Shown piece after piece: positions 12,037-21,073 of a stretch of DNA of 64,000 nt. Source of the stretch: Adineta steineri (Eukaryota > Rotifera > Eurotatoria > Adinetida > Adinetidae); the NCBI GenBank assembly GCA_905250115.1, contig CAJNOI010000048.1, positions 310,001 to 374,000 on the forward strand. Reading direction: 5' to 3'. A program made the position numbers and the translations under genes. The first letter of the stretch is position 1. Each line of letters starts with the position of its first letter. Below the pieces are notes generated by a model, which saw only the letters and a list, made by a program, of their open reading frames with translations, ran no database searches and was not told where the DNA came from.

Positions 12037-13104
12037 TTATTTAGCCACTTTCGGTCTCATATCGAGTAGCTTTTGTCGATCTTCCAATCCTAGCTTGACA
12101 GCTTCTGTTAAACCTGTGCAGTTAAGAAAATAATCCATTGGAATATCTTCTTTGAATCTTGTATTATCATACAATGGATGAAATGTTGCATTTATTTCTG
12201 TTGTTTCCAGAACGAGTTGAATATTTGGCCCAAAATATTTTAATCTTTTGGGCATAATCTGTTTTATTATATTTCTGAATTCTTCATAATCAACTATCTT
12301 CAAATCTGGTACTAATTTTTGTATTACCTTGTGTATATAAAGACGTTTCGGTACAACCGCAGACATAATTCTTGGGTTTGTATCAGGATGGTTTAGTGAT
12401 AATATATAATTATCCATCAACATTTCAAGGGGTGTGAAACACATTGCATATTTGAAGGCACATCCTAATGCTACAAACATACGAGCGATGCGCCAGAAAA
12501 TATAATTTTGACCTGGATCAATCGAACCAATTATATAGCCAGGTTCAAAAAGTGTTCCTTTCAAACCTTTATCTATTTTTTCTTGCATATATTTGGACAA
12601 CCACCTCTTGTATTCAAAATAACCATTAATAAAGTAGAAATCTTCTTTGCGATCAACGTGTGGATTGTCAACCAGATGACGTCCATAACTTCCGACGATA
12701 TATATATGCTTAGGATACTTGGGATCCATACAATACTGTGTTAATTCTTTTGCACAATTTATCCACGGCTCAAAATGTTCAATTGGAACTCCGTACGCTG
12801 TATCACATGCCAAATGATGAACTGCACTAACGGATTGTTTATATTGCTCAAGAGCTGGTAATATTAGATTATGATTCTTGTCAAGATCAACACTGACGAC
12901 TTCAACTTTCGCTTTAGCTTCGGAAAGATTTAAAGGAACTTGGAACTTATTTGCTTGTGATTGAACAGATGACCAAAACTCTCCCTGATCTCTATGTCTA
13001 CTTACACATAGTACTCGATCAATAGTTTTCTGGCGTAGCAAATTATACAATACATGACTGCCAATATAGCCTGTAGAGCCGGTTATAAGAACTGATCGTG
13101 GCAT
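12037..13104 (-). CDS. NAD(P)-dependent thioester-reductase-like SDR, copy 1
   Basis: Intronless 355-aa enzyme of the extended short-chain dehydrogenase fold, closest by eye to the male-sterility / thioester-reductase group (NAD_binding_4). That group reduces acyl thioesters or acyl-CoAs to aldehydes or alcohols. The N-terminal Rossmann motif is LITGSTGYIGSHVL (TGXXGXXG). The catalytic pair is in NGYFEYKRWLSKY (YXXXK), with a likely active-site Ser in VGSYGRH. The stretch FEPGYIIGSIDPGQNY resembles the post-catalytic RPGXIXG region of the family. There is no A domain or carrier domain, so it is free-standing, and the substrate is unknown. No signal peptide. A paralogue lies at 15524-16591 in the duplicated unit. 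Lack of introns, in contrast to neighbours, makes horizontal origin possible but not shown. Confidence 0.8.
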   Translation of the reverse strand: MPRSVLITGSTGYIGSHVLYNLLRQKTIDRVLCVSRHRDQGEFWSSVQSQANKFQVPLNLSEAKAKVEVVSVDLDKNHNLILPALEQYKQSVSAVHHLACDTAYGVPIEHFEPWINCAKELTQYCMDPKYPKHIYIVGSYGRHLVDNPHVDRKEDFYFINGYFEYKRWLSKYMQEKIDKGLKGTLFEPGYIIGSIDPGQNYIFWRIARMFVALGCAFKYAMCFTPLEMLMDNYILSLNHPDTNPRIMSAVVPKRLYIHKVIQKLVPDLKIVDYEEFRNIIKQIMPKRLKYFGPNIQLVLETTEINATFHPLYDNTRFKEDIPMDYFLNCTGLTEAVKLGLEDRQKLLDMRPKVAK

Positions 13105-13830
13105 CTAAAAGAATATTGAAAACAGTAAATTCCGAAATAGTTTTAACGATTTTCTTTCATGTCGACAAATTGTATATATTACTTATCGTTGATAATATCC
13201 AAAGGTGATCACAAATAAAAAAGAACAGATAAGTAAACCAACGTTTAATACAAGAAAATGTAAATAACACAAGCACAACAAAAACGACATGTATCTTTAC
13301 GTACATGTTTCTCTTTATTGATCAATGATGCATAACCCCGATATGAAAACCATGTCGAACGTCGTTAAAAAAGTGCAAATCAATACTGTTTGTCAAGGAC
13401 CGAATAAACAAAATGTATAAACAACATAACGTGATCAAACGAATAAAATGAAGAGAAAAAAACAGCTTGGATAATGATTCAAAAATGTTTAAATCAAAAT
13501 TTTCTTGTGAATATATGATACGATCTGTTGTTTGTTCCACTAATTAAACGCACTATATCATTAAATATGGTGGTCATTATTATATGATCAATCATTTTTA
13601 TTTTTCTAAAGTACTAAGCGATTTTTGGTCGTCATGCTTCTGTAAGCACATTTTTATGTTCTACCGATGTAAAAAAAACGTGTAAAATCTGATTTTCATC
13701 GATTGTTTTCTAGTGGCTGCGAGAGTGATCTACATGCACGTTCACACTCGCATCCTAGTTATAGATTAACTTGAAAAGATTATGTATTTGATTCGTTTCT
13801 TTGTTATATTTTTGTTTTCTTTTTTGGTTC
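13105..13830. other. Spacer between reductase copy 1 and pseudogene
   Basis: No gene supported. A minus frame at 13322-13540 has a relative at 17710-17946, but both lie inside the duplicated DNA, so their similarity is not evidence for coding. Confidence 0.5.
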
Positions 13831-14411
13831 ACAAAATATTCCACGATATGAATTTAGTAAACAAATATTATTTCAATATTGATCAAATTTTTTAATTGAT
13901 AAATATTCTTTAATAAATAGTAGTTACCCATTTCATGATTTAGCTGGATTATATATACGTCGTGATGATAAATCAACTGGAGATTCATTTTGGCATAAAC
14001 ATAATCAATGAAGAAATCTTTTATATTATGTTAAAGGATTTGTTGATGAAGAAAAACGATGGAAAATAACTTTTAAATATATTTTTGTTACGACAGATGA
14101 ATTATATACACGTGAACATTGACGTAATCGAAATATACTTTATAATATGTTGGCACTACAAACATGTTTTAATCCATTTCAACGAATTGATTTTTGATGA
14201 ATTTCTTGTTAGTATGAGATTTTTAATTCATTATACAGTTTCAAATGTTTTTCAATATTTTCATGAAGTTATTGATGCTCAACGATAGCAACCACAAGGT
14301 ATACAATCATATACATTTGCTAAAAATGCTCCGGATTCTTTATGAAAAACTATAAATGAAACTATCTACAATAATACAAGAGAAACTCGTGAATTTCTTG
14401 AACACATGTAA
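13831..14411 (+). pseudogene. Unknown degraded gene, copy 1
   Basis: A continuous protein-like reading (NIPRYEFSKQILFQY, then HDLAGLYIRRDDKSTGDSFW, YYVKGFVDEEKRWKITFKYI, HYTVSNVFQYFHEVIDAQR, TRETREFLEHM) is interrupted by in-frame stops after QY, NQ, EH, QR and SL, and by a one-base insertion near 14195-14200 relative to copy 2. I do not recognise the parent family. Several stops are TGA where Trp would fit. The stops after QY (TGA), QR (TAG) and SL (TGA) are shared with the second copy at 18181-18761. Confidence 0.65.
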
Positions 14412-14465
14412 AATATTAACCGAGTCAATAATTAATTTTACTTATTATTTGACTGATAATCAAAT

Positions 14466-14795
14466 ATGCAAATATTAACTTTGGTCTGTTTGGTGTATGT
14501 TATATTCATAGACTCTAATTCATCTTCATCAATATATCGAGATTATATATTAAATTTAAATCAATACAATGTTTATGTTGATCATTATCCACGTCGAAAT
14601 CATTTTAAAAATACTAATTTATGTTCTTATATAACACGTACGGATCAAACGTTAACATCATCATCTCGTTTACATTTTCAATGTCAACAACCATTGCATG
14701 GTCGTTTTGTTTATATTGAAGCAAATGGTATTAGTTACCGTTGGAATAAATTATTTACTGCTGTACTTTGTGAAGTATTTGTTTATGAGCAGTAA
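14466..14795 (+). pseudogene. Orphan duplicate of the discoidin gene's last exon (possible chimeric ORF)
   Basis: From 14512 the frame repeats the last exon of the lectin gene (10957-11240): SNSSSSIYRDYILNLNQYNV through to ALCEVFVYEQ-type ending (here AVLCEVFVYEQ). The upstream exons are absent because the tandem duplication broke within intron 9. By chance the junction supplies an in-frame ATG and a hydrophobic leader, MQILTLVCLVYVIFIDS, giving an open 109-aa frame that could encode a secreted half lectin domain. No promoter evidence. I treat it as a gene fragment with a small chance of being expressed. Confidence 0.6.
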
Positions 14796-15269
14796 ACGAA
14801 ATTTATTGATTTTTCTTTAATTGTCAGATTTCTTTGTATTTGTCTTCAATTAGAATTTTATGTTTTGTCAAAACTGTACGATAGAAATAAATATATAACA
14901 CTTAATTTTTCAACGTTATTCATTTGAGATATTTTACATTATCTATGTATAGCTACTGCTCATATTTTAATATCTTGCATATAATTAGATTTATTAATAA
15001 GACAAATCGTTAATCATGATGATAACACAAGAATTACTATGTCCTTATAGAGGCTTGATTCTGATTAAAGCAAGCAAAGGTAAGTAATATTTAAACTTCA
15101 ACGGAACATGCGCGATAAAACAGACTAATTCACATACCATATAAGAGTTTCCACTAATTTGAGTGACATTGTTACAAAATGCTTGTATCGTAACTGAGTC
15201 AGTAGGATAAATGATAAAATAATTCTATATACTAACTGACTTTATTAGAAAAAAATGCTATTCTTTTGA

Positions 15270-15296
15270 CACTCACACCCACACCCACACCCACAT
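15270..15296 (-). repeat. Interstitial telomere-like (TGTGGG)n tract
   Basis: Plus strand reads cacacccacacccacaccca, that is about three and a half TGTGGG units on the minus strand. The homologous position in unit 1 (about 11793-11811) has only one unit, so the tract expanded or contracted after the duplication. Confidence 0.75.
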
Positions 15297-15523
15297 TTCT
15301 TTTTTGTTACAAATAGTTGCTCTATGCCATTGATTTAAGAAATAGCATGCTAAACTTATGTGAACAACCGATTATCAACGAGGATTCACATGACTTTAAA
15401 GAAAAAATTGTCACAATATCATATTATTACTGAATTTGTTAATAAAGGTAATAGGTTCACAGAAAGCTAAAAATATTTAATAAACTGGTAGATTCTTGGA
15501 ACTAAAAGAGGTATCAAAATATT

Positions 15524-16591
15524 TTATTTAGCCACTTTCGATCTCATATTCAGTAGATTTTGTCTATCTTCTAATCCTAGCTTGACAGCTTCTGTTAAAC
15601 CTGTGCAATTAAGAAAATAATCCATTGGAATATCTTCTTTGAATCTTGTATTATCATACAACGGATGAAATGTTGCATTTATTTCTGTTGTTTCCATAAT
15701 GAGTGGAACATTTGGCCCAAAATATTTTAACCTTTTGGGCATAATTTGTTTTATTATATTTCTGAATTCTTCATAATCAACTATCTTCAAATCTGGTACT
15801 AATTTTTGTATTACCTCGTGTATATAAAGACGCTTCGGTATAATAGGAGACATAACTCTTGGACTTGTATCAGGATGGTTTAGTGTTAACATGTAATTAT
15901 CTATCATCATTTCAATGGGGGTAAAACTCATTTGATACTTGAAGGCATATCCTAATGCTACAAACATACGAGCGATACGCCAGAAAATATAATTTTGACC
16001 TGGATCAATCGGACCGATTATATAGCCAGGTTCAAAAAGTGTTCCTTTCAAATCTTCATCCATTTTGTTTTGTATATATTTGGACAACCACCTCTTATAT
16101 TGAAAATAACCATTAATAAAGTAGAAATCTTCTTTACGATCAACGTGTGGATTGTCAACTAAATGATGTCCATAACTTCCAGTGACATACATATGCTTAG
16201 GATACTTGGGATCCATACAATACTGTGTTAATTCTTTTGTACAATTTATCCACGGCTCAAAATGTTCAAATGGATGTCCGTACGTTGTATCACATGCCAA
16301 ATGATGAACTGTACTAACGGATTGTTTATATTGCTCAAGAGCCGGTAACAGTAGATTATGATTCTTGCCAAGATCAACACTGACCATTCCAACTTTCGCT
16401 TTAGCTTCTGAAACATTTAAAGGAACTTGGAACTTATTTGCTTGTGATTCAATAGATGACCAAAACGCTTCCTGATCTTTATGTCTGCTTACACATAGTA
16501 CTCGATCAACAGTCTTCTGGCGTAACAGATCATATAATACACGAATGCCAATATAACCTGTAGACCCGGTTATCAGAGCTGATCGTGACAT
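15524..16591 (-). CDS. NAD(P)-dependent thioester-reductase-like SDR, copy 2
   Basis: Intronless 355-aa paralogue of the gene at 12037-13104, about 84% identical in protein by hand comparison and without gaps. Cofactor motif LITGSTGYIGIRVL and catalytic NGYFQYKRWLSKY are intact, as is the FEPGYIIGPIDPGQNY region. The frame is open throughout. Changes cluster in the predicted substrate region, such as FKYQMSFTPIEMMIDNY against FKYAMCFTPLEMLMDNY, so substrate preference may have shifted. It lies at the same relative place in duplication unit 2, in the same orientation. Product and substrate are unknown. The family reduces thioester-bound acyl groups with NADPH. Confidence 0.8.
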   Translation of the reverse strand: MSRSALITGSTGYIGIRVLYDLLRQKTVDRVLCVSRHKDQEAFWSSIESQANKFQVPLNVSEAKAKVGMVSVDLGKNHNLLLPALEQYKQSVSTVHHLACDTTYGHPFEHFEPWINCTKELTQYCMDPKYPKHMYVTGSYGHHLVDNPHVDRKEDFYFINGYFQYKRWLSKYIQNKMDEDLKGTLFEPGYIIGPIDPGQNYIFWRIARMFVALGYAFKYQMSFTPIEMMIDNYMLTLNHPDTSPRVMSPIIPKRLYIHEVIQKLVPDLKIVDYEEFRNIIKQIMPKRLKYFGPNVPLIMETTEINATFHPLYDNTRFKEDIPMDYFLNCTGLTEAVKLGLEDRQNLLNMRSKVAK

Positions 16592-18180
16592 CTAAAAGAA
16601 TATTGAAAACAGCAAATTTTGAAATAATTTCAGCGATTTTCTTTCATGTCAACAAATTGTATATTTACTGTGTAGAGAGATCGTTTTCAAAATTCAATTA
16701 TAAGTAATTGATTGTTAATATTGAAGAGAAAAGTTTTATTTCGAAATATTTAATTTTCTATTTAACACTTTAATGATTATGAGTATCAATATCAAACTTG
16801 GATCTTTGATCCCTAAAATTCTGAAAATTTCATTTATATTTATACTGAAATTCTAGAATTCAGCTCAGTGCGCACCGCCTTATATGAAAATATTGTTGAG
16901 AAGGTATGAACAATATTTATGTTATAGGAACATGAACAAGGCTAAAGGTACACTTCGATGGAAATTCTGCAATATTAGAAGAGTGAGTATTTTGTTTAAT
17001 TTTTTTTTAAATTTGTTTTAGTTTATTTTTATCAATATATCATGCAACAGTAAGTATTTTATTTAGATATTTATTTCTATTTACTTACTTTTGCGTTATT
17101 ATTATTATCAATAGACTATGCATTAGTAAATATTTTATTTTAGATTATTATCACTAACGTGTTGTACAACAACAAAAACTTTATTTAAATATATTTTTAT
17201 TTTATTAATTCTCGATTATTTATGAAGTCCATAACGTCCAACCTCTAAAGGAACTTGTCACCAAGAATATTTTCTATAAACGATGTTTGAATTAAGAGAT
17301 ATTATTATAAGAGCGAAATGGCAAAAACATTTGTCAAAGGACATTTTAGATTATACATCATCATCACTATACTGCTATAGTTTAGATAAATGCCGATTTT
17401 TGTACAAATAAATTTTTCATTTAGAATATGATTTTGTTGCAAATACAAACTTCTTATCATGCGGTGATTTTTAGTTTCTCTGAAGGAGTAGCGTGAAAAG
17501 ATATTAATTAGTTATTATATGGAATAAATAAAATAATGAGAGAAGTACTTACCGAGACAAATAAACTGACTTTTAATACAAGAAAATGTAAATAACACAG
17601 ATACTTTGAAAACGGCATGCACTTTTTCATACATGTTTTTCTCTTTATTGATCAATGATGCATAACCCCTATATGAATACCATGCCTAACGTCTTTGAAA
17701 AAGTGCACATCAATACGGAAGTGATTCATGAAGGTTTTCAATAATGTTTCTCATGTACAGAATGTATAAACAAAATAACGTGACCAAACGAATAAAATGA
17801 AGAGAAAAACCTAATTTTGATAATGATTCAAAAATATTTAAATCAAAATTGTCTTGTGAATATATATAATACGATAAGTTGTTTGTTCCACTAATTAAAC
17901 GTATTGTATCATTTAATTTAGTGGTCAATATAAAATGATCAATCATTTTTATTTTTCCAAAGTACTAAGCGATTTTTGGTCGTCATCCTTCTGTAAGCAC
18001 ATTTTTATGTTCTACCCATGTAAAAAAAACGTGTAAAATCTGATTTTCATCGATTGTTTTCTAGTGGCTGTGAGGGTGATCTACATGCACGTTCACAGCG
18101 GCATCCTAGTAATAGATTAACTTGAAAAGATTATGTATTTGATTCGTTTCTTTGTTATATTCTTGTTTTATTCTTTGGCT
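16592..18180. other. Spacer of duplication unit 2 with unit-specific 0.9 kb
   Basis: No gene. About 16668-17550 is unique to this unit. The rest matches 13105-13830. Confidence 0.5.
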
Positions 18181-18761
18181 CACAAAATACTCCACGATAT
18201 GAATTTAGTAAACAAATATTATTTCAATATTGATCAAATTTTTTAATTGATAAATATTCTTTAATAAATAGTAGTGATCCAATTCATGATTTAGCTGGAT
18301 TATATATAGGTCGTGGTGATAAATCAACTGATGATTCATTTTGACACAAACATAATCGATAGAGAAATCTTTCATATTATGTTAAAGGATTTGTTGATGA
18401 AGAAAAACGACATTAAATAACTTCTAAATGTATTTTTGTTATGACAGATGAATTATGTACACGTGAACATTTACATAATCGAAATATACTTTATAATATG
18501 TTGGCACCACAAATATGTTTTAATCCATTTCAACGAATTGATTTTAATCGTTTTCTTATTAGTATGAGATATTTAATTCATTATACAGTTTCAAATGTTT
18601 TTCAATATTTTCATGAAGTTATTGATGCTCAACGATAGCAACCACAAGGTATACAATCATATACATTTGCTAAAAATGCTTCGGATTCTTTATGAAAAAC
18701 TATAAATGAAACTATCTACAATAATACAAGAGAAACTCGTGAATTTCTTGAACACATGTAA
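18181..18761 (+). pseudogene. Unknown degraded gene, copy 2
   Basis: Second copy of the pseudogene at 13831-14411. In-frame stops fall after QY, SF, NR, RH, QR and SL. Three of these (after QY, QR and SL) are the same as in copy 1, the others are private. The stretch from 18441 (MTDELCTREHLHNRNILYN) to the QR stop is still open and corresponds to the middle of the ancestral protein. Function unknown. Confidence 0.65.
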
Positions 18762-18843
18762 AATATTAACCGAGTCAATAATTAATTTTACTTATTATTT
18801 GACTGATAATCAAATATGCAAATATTAACTTTGGTCTGTTTGG

Positions 18844-19661
18844 GCCAATGGTGATTTTTGAAATAGTTGACAACAATATACTAATATGAAAATAGAACAT
18901 GATTGAAAAAATATTTCTAGAATAATCTAATCAATTTCTAATAGTAATAATATCTTTTTCATTTTTATTGTTATGTAAATCAAACTGAATTTACAAGTTC
19001 TATTATAATATATTCTTTCAAAACAAAATATTTACTAATCGTTGATCAAATTTTGATAACATAAATTCATTGTGTGCATGTTAAAAAACTAATGACTATT
19101 AAACATTTATATTTTATTATAGAATTTCATGATCATACAAATTATTTCACATTTATGCTTCAATACACGACAATGAACATTAATCAACATAAAAAAACAG
19201 TCAATACTTTTTTTCTTGTTCTCTATAATACTCTGAGTTTCTTTTTTTTTTTGGAAGAATAAATAGAAATTATGCGTACTTGGTTATTTTTTGTATTGAT
19301 AGGTCAAAAAAAGTTGTTGTACTACTTTTAATTTAATCCATAGCGTACTTTATCGAACTATTTTAACAGCTAATAATAATATTTTCAAATCGTATAAACT
19401 AAAACATTTTCTTTTTTTTCTATACCGATTGACGTTGTTATAAAACTTTTATACCATAAGCAGCATGCACATATATTTATTTTATGCATCATCAACAATG
19501 TTTCTTCCTACTTCTTTTTTCTTCTTCTCTACCTGTTGACGACAAAAAATAAAATTTAGCGAAGAAAAAAAAACAAATTCACACATGACAAAATGTCGGC
19601 TTACAGTCAATAAACGCTCAAAAGCAACGACTATTTTAAAATATTTTTATTCTATATCAAC
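18844..19661. other. Intergenic, nothing recognised
   Basis: AT-rich with poly-T and poly-A runs. The 62-aa frame at 19074-19262 looks random. It presumably holds the promoter of the VASt gene. Confidence 0.5.
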
Positions 19662-21073
19662 ATGGCTTTTTCGTTAAAAAAACGTTCACGATCAAAATCT
19701 CAAGTAAGAAAATTTTATATTGAAAATACAATAGAATTTTTATTTCTTTAGGCATGTTTAATTACTGATAATCAAAATAAATCATTAGGTGAAGTACTTC
19801 ATCGATCGACTAAAACAAAAAAGAAAGAAAAAGATGTATTTTATCAAAAAGATAGAATTTCATCAACAGCAGATAGTGACCTTGAGTCAAATATTCAACC
19901 TACATTAATTAAAACACCTGTTATTTATCGAAATAAATGTCTATGTGATACACATCATGAAAAACAATTAGTTGAACATACTTATGATTTAACAGTTGAT
20001 AGATTATTTGATTTATTATTTGGTTCAAATGAATTTGTTCGAACATATAGACAAGCCCAACAATTCTATGGTTTATTATTCATTAAATAAAATTTCTTTT
20101 GAAAAAAATTCTCGTTTTTTTTTGAATTATTTAGATGATACAGCTACTGAATGGTCAAAAAATGAAATAACAAATCATCGTGAACGAATACTTACCTATA
20201 AAGTACCTTATGAATCAACATTAATTGGTAAAAGTACAATTGTTACACGTGAAAAACAAGTTAGAATTTTGTTATGATTTAATTAAATCGATTCTATACA
20301 TTTAATTTAGACACTTTTTCATGAAATACCTGGTTCTCATTATATGCTTGAAACAGAAGTATCTAATGAAGGTGTACGATATAGTGATACATTTTCACTT
20401 ACAATGCGTTATTGTCTTGTTCAAATGTCTTCAACAACAACTAATCTACGTGTTACTGCTCAAATTACTTATACTAAAGCACTCAATCGATTTATAAAAC
20501 GTTTGTTATTTTATTGTTCTTTATTCATTCGAATAAATTTTTATACTTAGAAATAATTGAACGAAATGCTTATTCAGCATCTCAAGAAGGTTTAAAAGAT
20601 TTAAGTAAGTTGAAAAGAAAATAAAAAGAAAATATTATCAATCATTATAGATAATCGTCTAAATCTTATTGCAAATTTTAAAATGGGTAAATAAAAAAAA
20701 AATATAATTTCTAAGTTTATTTTCTAAAATATTTTAAAGAACAACGGGGTTTAAATATAACTGAAACAATATCAATTGTACCAACAACTGAATCTGTATG
20801 TCCTCCGAATGAACAGAGCATACTTCCGGTACAACAACAGATATTATCTCCTGATACTCATACAAACACTCAATCTTCCGATGCAGATAAACTCATATAT
20901 ATGATTTTATTTCTGTATGAAATAAATTGTTTTAAGAAAAAAAATTATTTCTGTTTTTTCTTAGAGTCGGTATACTTATCTTTATACACATACATCTTGC
21001 TATAAAACTTAAACATGTGGTTGGTCTAGTTGATAATATAGCTCGTTTATTGAACAACAAAAAAATCATTTGA
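19662..21073 (+). CDS. VASt-domain (Aster/GRAMD1-like) membrane protein lacking GRAM
   Basis: Eight exons join to 349 aa: 19662-19703, 19752-20070, 20135-20259, 20311-20500, 20551-20604, 20651-20686, 20740-20914, 20965-21073. After a basic Ser/Lys-rich N terminus (MAFSLKKRSRSKSQ), residues about 90-250 form a VASt domain: TYDLTVDRLFDLLFGSNEF, then TATEWS, LTYKVPYESTLIGKSTIVTR, HYMLETEVSNEGVRYSDTF and NLRVTAQITYTKALNRF. This order matches the sterol-binding VASt (StAR-like) domain of GRAMD1/Aster proteins. A C-terminal hydrophobic anchor (about 306-328, YMILFLVGILIFIHI) would place it in the ER membrane. The N-terminal GRAM (PH-like) domain of animal GRAMD1 is not present and there is little room for it. 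Likely role: non-vesicular sterol transfer at membrane contacts. Confidence 0.82.

Larger units (their letters stand above)
10945..14493. repeat. Tandem duplication, unit 1
   Basis: First copy of a roughly 3.5-kb unit: end of intron 9 plus last exon of the discoidin gene, an intergenic spacer, a minus-strand reductase gene, and a degraded pseudogene. Homology with unit 2 runs collinearly from about 10945 (matching 14500) to 14493 (matching 18843, after 'actttggtctgtttgg'). The copies abut directly. Confidence 0.88.
14494..18843. repeat. Tandem duplication, unit 2
   Basis: Second copy of the unit at 10945-14493. It contains the orphan lectin exon, spacer, reductase copy 2 and pseudogene copy 2. 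It is longer than unit 1 mainly because of about 0.9 kb (about 16668-17550) between the reductase start and the 17560-18180 spacer that has no counterpart in unit 1. Either unit 2 gained an insertion or unit 1 lost it. I see no terminal repeats on that segment. Confidence 0.85.

Noticed and set aside
13322..17946. Related minus frames at 13322-13540 and 17710-17946
   Set aside because: They are similar only because they lie in the tandem duplication. The frames differ in length and start and have no recognisable domain.
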